Shown here in pieces: positions 57,511 through 64,000 of a stretch of 64,000 bases of DNA. Position 1 is the first letter of the stretch, and each line of letters begins with the position of its first letter. The stretch covers positions 56,187,236 to 56,251,235 of the forward strand of contig OX578137.1 in NCBI GenBank assembly GCA_951213105.1, in the 5' to 3' direction. The notes below the pieces were generated by a model that had not been told where the DNA came from, ran no database searches, and was given only the letters and a program-made list of their open reading frames with translations. A program made the position numbers and the translations under genes. This DNA is from Amaurobius ferox (lineage: Eukaryota > Arthropoda > Arachnida > Araneae > Amaurobiidae).

Positions 57511-58439
57511 CAGACGGATATATTTCGAAAAGTAGTCGAATTGGTTTCAAGACGTTTTAAAACGAGATTATACTTTAAAATCTCGAAGTCAACCAATTTC
57601 ATGAAAATATACTTTCTTTATATGAAACTAGAAATAATTACCCGGCTTTTCTCGGGTCCTAAATAAGCGCCCGCTACTTAAATAATGCATTTATAGATAA
57701 CACCATACAATTTCAAAACGCCTCATCAAACCTTAGATATCATAAATCACCATGAAATAATTTCCTGGTTTCAAGCTAAATCTCCAATCCTTCTCTCCGC
57801 ACACGATGAAAGGGTAAAAATAATCAGTAGGAGTGAAGGCGTGGCTTAAACCTCACCCTGAGTTCTAAGGCCGGCATGCGCAGAATGGTCGAATGGATTT
57901 AATTTACGGTAAGTGCAATTTAAATTTTTATGCGTTTGTTTATATAATCACAGAAAATAAAATAATGTATTAATTAAAAAAACATATATTTTTGTTAAAG
58001 GGGAAGATATACTCTCGTCATTTTGTTAAATTATAGAATTGTGCTAATATAACGTTTTAGGATGAGGCAAAAAAAAATTATGATAACCTAAAAAATCCAA
58101 ATTTTGATATATTTAAAAAATAAAATAAATATGAAAGAATTATTCTACGGATTCGGTTTAAAGGTTAGAAAGACCAATTTTTAATCTTTCAAATGATGTC
58201 AAGATGGAAACTCTGTGATAATATTTCCTATCACTATAAGGAACTGATTTTTGTGAAAATTATTCAAAATCACAATTGAATTCACCCAGTACCGAATTTC
58301 ATATCTGTTTGAAGTTCAGATTTTCCGCTACAGACGACACATGCACAGACAGAAAGACAAACATCTCCATTCATTATTATAGATTATGTGAAAAAAGTAA
58401 TAGTTATGATTTCACTTCGTTAGCTGTATAAAAAGTTAA
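57511..58439. other. No gene seen
   Basis: AT-rich sequence. A short GACAGAAAGACAAACATC stretch near 58347 resembles microsatellite-bearing repeats such as Y. Nothing else recognised. Confidence 0.45.
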
Positions 58440-58760
58440 AGTACATTGACTGTATAAAGGCTTAAGAACAAACACAATTGCATTTTTAACCCCACATTCT
58501 TCTGACGTTTAAAAGTGATAATAAAGCTAAGAAGTGGTTGCTGTTAAAATTTAATTATTTTATTTATTTCTTATTCTCTTACTGTTACTAATCACTTACC
58601 GTAAACTATTCGAAAACACTTTTATAAGCTTATTACTAAGAAAAAAAAATATAGACAATGTATTAATGGGAGATAAAAGTCAAAGAGTTTTCTGTATTTT
58701 TTAAAGTAAATTAATTTTCTACCTTTATTGTAGAGTACTTTTATTGAAGAGTACTTTTAT
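58440..58760 (+). repeat. Diverged copy of the 1.1-kb array unit
   Basis: TTTAATTATTTTATTTATTT, CTTACTGT-ACTAATCACTTAC, TAAACTATTCGAAAA, TTAATGGGAGATAAAAGT and GTTTTCTGTATTTTTTAAAG follow the same order as in the units at 36.2-42.7 kb, more diverged. Confidence 0.6.
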
Positions 58761-58761
58761 T

Positions 58762-59390
58762 TTTCAGGTATTTAAGTAATTCAGAGGAAGAGAAAACATC
58801 TATTTGTTCTTTGACAAAATCTCCCAAAATAAAAACTCAAGAATAATTAGTTGTAAATGATAAATTTCTATAATCTCCTTATAACAATTAAAATATTTTC
58901 TGCTTGTTTAAATATTTAATTTAATAATGGAAAGGTGTTTTAATGCTGAAAAAGATTTATATCTCCAGCTTTCAGATATTTAGGTAATTTAGGGGAAGAG
59001 AAAACCCTCTATTTGTTCTTTGAAGAAATATTCAAAATTAAGAAATCAAGACTTATTTACTTGTAAATTATAAGTTTCTATAATCTTCTTATAGCTGTTA
59101 AAATACTTTCTGCTGATTTAGATATTTAATATATTAATGAAAGAATATTGTAGTGTTAAGAAAATGTATGTTTCTAGTTTTCAAATATTTAAGTAATTTA
59201 GTTGGAGGATAAAACCTCTTTGCCCTTTAACAGAATGTTCATAAATAAGAAACTTAAGAATAAGTTACTTTTCAATGATAAATTACTATAATATTCTTAT
59301 AACAATTGAAGTATTTCCTGCTATTTGAAATATTTGAGTTATTAATTGAAAAGTGTTTTAACGTCGAAAAATATGTAATTCTTTAATTTC
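58762..59390. repeat. Tandem repeat of about 208 bp, three units
   Basis: Units start at 58762, 58970 and 59179 (TTTCAGgTATTTAaGTAATT, with GGAAGAGAAAAC, TTTCTATAATCT-CTTATA, TTTTCTGCT). It continues from the diverged array unit, so that unit's tail seems to have expanded. Confidence 0.85.
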
Positions 59391-59753
59391 TGTATATCTT
59401 ACCTGCGAGACGATCTCTATCCTTTAAACAACTGAGATGATTTTTACTCTCCCTATACACATTCATGTCCAAAAGTTAAACATAATTCGTAAAATGCGAA
59501 AAATTCGGAGTTAATATTGATACAATGGTTCACAATCAGTTGTAGAGAATCGTGGGACGAAGGTAAATCATTGTGCATATGCAAAACAGTTCAATCGACG
59601 TCGACATGTGCAAAGCACCGCCACACGTAGGAACGAGTATAAAACGGTCTCGAGCGGCATGGCCAGTCGAGGCAGAATTTCCCAATTGCTGTGGTACGGA
59701 GCGTTGTTAACAATCAAATAGGACGAGACATGTCACAAAGATGACAACTGGAC

Positions 59754-60250
59754 ATGTTTTTGAAGAGACGAATTATTGGAAAGCTGGAATCCGGTCGATC
59801 CCAAGCCGACGCCCCTCGATATCTGAATGTGCCTCAGTGTGTGATTTCCAGACTGTTGCAGAGGTTCCAAACCACTGGAAATGTTACCCGATACCATGTT
59901 GGACCAGTACCATGTTGGCCAAGAGTAACAATCGCTCGGCAAGACCGATATTTGGTGATAACTGCGCAACGTCAGCTGAACCGTTCTGCCAGACAACTGG
60001 GTTCAGCCCTGACAGCCGCCACAGGAGTCACTGTTTCGAGACAAACTGTTTACAGGAGACTCAGACACGTTGATTTCTATGCCAGGCGACCAGCAGTTTG
60101 CATCCCCCCTGACGTATGCACAGAAACACGCGCGTTTACAGTGGAGTTCGGAACATCGGCAGTGGAGTGGATAACAGTGGGTCAATGTCATGTTCAGTGA
60201 CGTGTCCAGATTTAGCCTGCACACTGATTCGCGTCGTATCACGATCTGGA
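59754..60250 (+). pseudogene. Tc1-like transposase, N-terminal part
   Basis: Frame MFLKRRIIGKLESGRSQADA then PRYLNVPQCVISRLLQRFQT (helix-turn-helix), SARQLGSALTAATGVTVSRQ then TVYRRLRHVDFYARRPAVCI. After a frameshift, VMFSDVSRFSLHTDSRRITI W: the FSDES block with the first Asp kept and Glu changed to Val. The reading is interrupted at 60250 by an insertion and resumes at 61609. A 5' leader with a Tc1-like end (CATGTCCAAAAGTTAAACAT, 59463-59482) precedes it. Confidence 0.85.
60241..60250. repeat. Target-site duplication, left
   Basis: ACGATCTGGA, exactly repeated at 61609-61618. It is in the transposase reading (TIW codons) and brackets the insertion. Confidence 0.9.
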
Positions 60251-61608
60251 TCAACTACCGAGAAATGAATCAAAATGTCACTCTCAAAATTTTCAACGAA
60301 GAAATTCCTTTCCAGCGCTCCGTGAGTTATTTGGGAGTCAAACTCGACGAACATTTAACTTACGGAGAGCACATAGCCAATAAGATTGAAAAAGCTAATA
60401 AAACCTTCGTCGCCCTCATCCCCCTTCTCGGTAGAAACTCCCACCTTTCCACCTTCAATAAACTGCTAATCTACAAACAAGTCATCACACCGGCATTCTT
60501 ATACGCCAGCCCTGTCTGGGGATCGGCAGCTTATCGCCACACTAAGAAATTGCAAACTTTCCAAAACAAAGTCCTACGTTGCATTGTTAACGCTCCTAGG
60601 TACGTCCAAAACGAGGTTATTCATCACGATCTCAGAGTCTCTGGCATTGCAGAGCAGGTTCGGAAGCTCAGTCAAAATTTCTACAAGAAAAACTCTAGCA
60701 GACCCTGCATGAGAAACACCGACCAAACTTACGACTTGTCCACGCGCTCCTATTATGGGAAACGCAGGGCAAGGCATCTTCTTCTCGACTCCCAGCGAAC
60801 CGAGTGGAAGAAAGCGAGGTATGTTGTTCCCCAATCGGGGGTCTCCTAGAGTCTTTCACCCAAAATTCGACCTTAATTCAGCTGAAAAACTTAAACTTCA
60901 GCGCTTTCGCCCTTTTGGTCCCCCCCTCCGCATCGGCAGATGGCGCCACGGCTGCCCACTTCGGTGGACAGAGGTGGCCTCGGCTGCGGATCCTGAGCCG
61001 GCCAATAGGATTCAAGAGGCTAGCATTTGCCCACACATCGACGCCAGCACAGAACTCCACTCAGTTACTGACTGACTATTTAAATTAAATTCAGTGGCCC
61101 TCCTTTTTTCTGTAATGTACTGGACAAACCTGATCAAATTTAACAAAAATCTATCTTAACCTTATAACTTAACACATCGTAGTGTTAATCATAATGTAAT
61201 CCAATGTAAATGTAAACTACTCTAAATTGTAACCTCAGATCTCAAACCTTGCAAAGATCTAACTTGCTGTCTTCAAATTCAAGTATTAAATTATTAAATT
61301 ACTAAATTATTAAATTATTAAAAATAAATCTCTTTACTTGTATATTAAAAACTTAACTTAATGTGACTCGCTCTTGCGTATTCCCACCCTTGCCCACCTT
61401 TTTTGCAGCCGAGCAGGCAGAAACCATGTTCCAAGACTCTACACAAAATAAGCTGACCAATCTCTTCTGCCCACCTCTCATTGGTGGAGCCAAGCGGATC
61501 CATATTGCTATTCACAACATTCCCTTTTGGGACCGGACATGCTTATTTTCGATGTGGGGATGAGTCTCCTAGAGGCAGGTACCCCGTAAGCAGAAGTCTT
61601 GGACTTGG
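60251..61608 (+). mobile_element. 5'-truncated Jockey-like LINE insertion
   Basis: An open frame in 60190-60849 includes PFQRSVSYLGVKLDEHLTYG, KTFVALIPLLGRNSHLSTFN, KLLIYKQVITPAFLYASPVW, QNKVLRCIVNAPRYVQNEVI, the thumb/C-terminal region of Jockey-clade reverse transcriptases, ending at TAG 60847-60849. The start codon at 60190 belongs to the host transposase, so the ORF is a chance fusion. 3' sequence includes ATTAAATT repeats (61286-61322) and then about 240 bp without a poly-A before the second target duplication (61609-61618). Confidence 0.85.
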
Positions 61609-61930
61609 ACGATCTGGAGAGAACGTGGAACGCGTTTTCACCCGGGAAACATCACGAAAAGACATCGTTTTCCGTTTGGGTGGGTCATGGTCTGGGCAGG
61701 CATCATGATGAACGGCCGCACAGACCTCCATATCTTTGACGCGGGGTCGGTTACCGGTCAAAGATAGAGATGAAGTTCTTGAGCCTACCGTTCGATTGTT
61801 TCGAGGTGCTGTTGGTTCTGATTTCATATTCATGGATGATAACGCGCCTCCTGACCGTGCGGCTTTGGTCGACGACTTCCTTCAAACTGAAGATATCCAG
61901 CACATGCAGTGGCCTGCCAACTCTCCATAG
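61609..61930 (+). pseudogene. Tc1-like transposase, C-terminal part
   Basis: After the insertion the frame resumes: SGENVERVFTRETSRKD region, then WVMVWAGIMMNGRTDLHIFD, AGSVTGQRYRDEVLEPTVRL (with frameshifts), SDFIFMDDNAPPDRAALVDD (second Asp) then FLQTEDIQHMQWPANSP. It stops at 61930, before the third catalytic residue; the C-terminus and right terminal repeat are absent. Confidence 0.85.
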
Positions 61931-61955
61931 GATGCTTAACCATAGGATGCTTAGA
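61926..61955. repeat. 15-bp tandem duplication at the Tc1 break
   Basis: CATAGGATGCTTAAC followed directly by CATAGGATGCTTAGA, exactly where the transposase sequence ends. Confidence 0.85.
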
Positions 61956-61975
61956 TTTCTCGTTGCAGACTGCAT

Positions 61976-62030
61976 GCGCGCGCACACACACACACAGACA
62001 TACAGACACATAAAAACACAGATATCTTCC
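61976..62030. repeat. CG/CA microsatellite-like stretch
   Basis: GCGCGCGCACACACACACAC then AGACATACAGACAC; short low-complexity tract. Confidence 0.8.
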
Positions 62031-62059
62031 TTTATTACATAAGATATGTTGTCAATCTG

Positions 62060-62970
62060 ATGAATCAAAGGAGGGTGGTATATTAAATTGACCGAAACTC
62101 TAAATTTAAATATTACCTGCGAATATTTTTTGATCGATTATACATTTTAATTAACAATGCATGCATTCTATGTAGGAAAATTCAACTAGTAAATGGAGAG
62201 AGACCTATATAATACAGATAATACCATAAAATTTTACTCTGTTTTTGATTCTGTTATTATTCCCCCTCTCTATTCAAGATACTACATTACACGCATTTCT
62301 GAACACATGGTGGAGAATGTTGGGAAGAGGTAAATATGTGTGCAATGTGCAAAACCTAAGGCTGAAAATAGAATAGAAAACACGCATTTTTAGGGCATTT
62401 TCAAGACCAGCATTTCAAGGTTCATCTTTGAGCTATATCTACCAGAAACTGCTTTTCCGAATTCGATACCGTTCATTCAAAAATAACGCTTTAAAAGGTT
62501 TAATGTTTACTTATTATTTTATCTATATTTATCATCAGATATTTATATAAATTTATTTTTAAATGTGCAAACATACTGATATCAATGTTTCATGTTTCGT
62601 TCCCTTATTGACTATAGAGACATACATATATGCTTTATTGAATTTCCCCAAATAACTACTTCAAATACAGAATCAAAGTGTGCTTTGCATTATTTTGCAT
62701 CTCATCATGTATTTTAAGAACAATTGATTTTGTTTATTCCGTATCGCTTGTGGTCATCAAAAGTTTAAGGGTTTTCTAGATATAATAGTGAAACTTCATG
62801 TGATTACTGATTATACTATTGTACTAAGCAAGCAATTTTCTCGCTAACAATTCAAATTATCTTAACCACTATTCTCCCATCTCCTTTTATTACAATGCGT
62901 TTTGCGATCCATAGACTGTGTGAAATATTAATGAAACTTAAAATGAACAGTTTCATAGTATAGAAAAGAA
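62060..62970. other. No gene seen
   Basis: AT-rich sequence; nothing recognised. Confidence 0.5.
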
Positions 62971-62978
62971 CAGTTTTC

Positions 62979-63224
62979 TTGCCTGTATTTATTCCGGGGC
63001 GATATTATGCGGAAACTCATTTAGAAGGTCTTAAGTGTCACAAAAGCCATCACCCCATATTAGATTCTGCATTAAAAACACGTGAGGAAGAATTTATGAA
63101 TGCGATCGATATAGGAACAAAGTTTTTTTTTCGCATCGTACAATATTCGATCGATAAATATCATCACACTCAGCTACCTCTGGGGATTAATCAAGTTTTT
63201 ATTCAGCAGTTCATTTTTTTTTAA
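62979..63224 (+). repeat. ORF-like repeat, mate of 47160-47348
   Basis: The frame reads FIPGRYYAETHLEGLKCHKS, HHPILDSALKTREEEFMNAI, DIGTKFFFRIVQYSIDKYHH. It aligns with 47160-47348 without gaps and shares ETHL, CHKSHH, ILxS, LKT, EFM, DxGTK and VQY. The frame continues past the mate's stop to 63224 with no further shared codons. Not recognised; it lacks a start supported by a promoter. Confidence 0.5.
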
Positions 63225-63890
63225 TTTTGAGATTTTAGAAATTACGAAAATGAAAATGTTTGGGAATATTTTATAAGACTGAGCTTTGTTATAATCAAGA
63301 TAATATATGTTGAAGGAAAATCACCACTTTCTTTTAAATTAAAAATTCCAATTTTATCATAATTTTGGAATTAAAATTCATATCAATAATCTATTTTTAA
63401 CTTGCCAATTTGATTTTTGTTATCTATTTTATTTTTTCAACATTGTCAGCAACATATAAGGTTAACTTCCAATTTTTAGGTTAATGATGTAGTTCCAATT
63501 GTTTATTCAATATTGTTATTCAGTAACAATATATTATAGCAGTTCCAATAGCTCCAATAATTGTTTCATTGTCAATTAATTGTTTTCTGTTAGTGCTTTT
63601 TAAATCAAGAAACCTCTTAAAAAGACATTTATAATACTGTAAAACATTTCTTTGAGATTTCTTGAGAAAGAAATGTTCAGACAAGTAAGTTGTTTTTTAG
63701 GACACACTGGTATTTAAAAAGAAAACCTTATTAAGAGAATTCTTACACTCAAAACACAGAGATTCTTTTCATAGGCGACATTTCGTAACGTTCAAGGAGG
63801 AAATTAGACGAAATGTTTCATTCTCTGGTCGGTGTTCTGTAGGAATGGGGTTTTATTTTCGGGTACGAGTGGAACGCCGCAGTTCTATGT
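63225..63890. other. No gene seen
   Basis: AT-rich sequence with no recognisable element. Confidence 0.5.
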
Positions 63891-63897
63891 ATGCAAA

Positions 63898-64000
63898 CTG
63901 TAGAGTCAACTTTGGCAATAAGAACTTGCAATTCCATCCTAGAAGCTCAACGTGTTGTGTGTGTTGTTGTGACTTATCCCCCGTGGTGAGGAGCGCCCAT
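63898..64000 (+). repeat. tRNA-headed SINE-like copy 3 (cut by window end)
   Basis: TGTAGAGTCAACTTTGGCAA, TAAGAACTTGCAATTCCATC and AGAAGCTCAACG match the leader and A-box region of copies 1 and 2, but the sequence diverges afterwards (GTTGTGTGTGTTGTTGTGAC). Confidence 0.5.

Overview
The window looks like AT-rich, gene-poor intergenic DNA from an arthropod nuclear genome. No intact host protein-coding gene, functional tRNA or rRNA gene, or prokaryotic feature is visible. Almost everything recognisable is a transposable element, a fragment of one, or a tandem or dispersed repeat. A chelicerate such as a spider would fit the mix of Tc1-like and mariner-like elements, RNase H- and Jockey-like LINEs, 5S- and tRNA-headed SINEs, and microsatellite-bearing non-autonomous elements. 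That taxonomic guess is inference from general knowledge, not something the sequence proves.

Layout: 0-5.3 kb holds two tRNA-headed SINE-like copies, a purine-rich degenerate element block ending in poly-A, and an RNase H fragment of a LINE on the minus strand. 7-23 kb is dominated by a dispersed element family, called X here. X has a hairpin at its 5' end, a (TG/TCTG)n microsatellite, tandem internal units of about 150 bp and a conserved 3' end. A second subfamily is called X2. Between them lie a degenerate LINE reverse transcriptase (10.4-10.9 kb), a Tc1-like element (14.0-15.5 kb) and an internally deleted mariner-like element (21.7-22.3 kb). At 11.3-11.7 and 23.7-24.6 kb are two copies of a probable LTR promoter carrying heat-shock-element-like arrays. 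A 5S-rRNA-headed SINE is inserted in the second copy, and a tRNA-headed SINE with the same body lies nearby at 25.3 kb.

32.1-43.25 kb is a tandem array of units of about 1.1 kb, whose units carry sequence matching the 3' end of X. Three different elements have inserted into it: a 2.7-kb unknown element, a Tc1-like element, and a 441-bp fold-back element with a hammerhead-ribozyme-like motif in both arms. 43.5-50 kb has more X2 copies, a possible solo LTR, a LINE ORF1-like remnant and one member of an unexplained ORF-like pair (47.2 and 63.0 kb). 53.4-56.8 kb contains a Tc1-like transposase gene apparently split by three introns. 59.5-62 kb has another Tc1-like transposase split by a Jockey-like LINE insertion flanked by a 10-bp target duplication.

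The genes do not form a pathway. The window is a layered record of insertions, and nesting gives relative ages: array before Tc1, fold-back element and 2.7-kb insert; LTR before 5S SINE; Tc1-like copy before Jockey-like insertion. The items most worth checking are the hammerhead-bearing fold-back element, the heat-shock-element LTRs, the intron-containing transposase, the shared-body SINEs and the X-derived satellite array.
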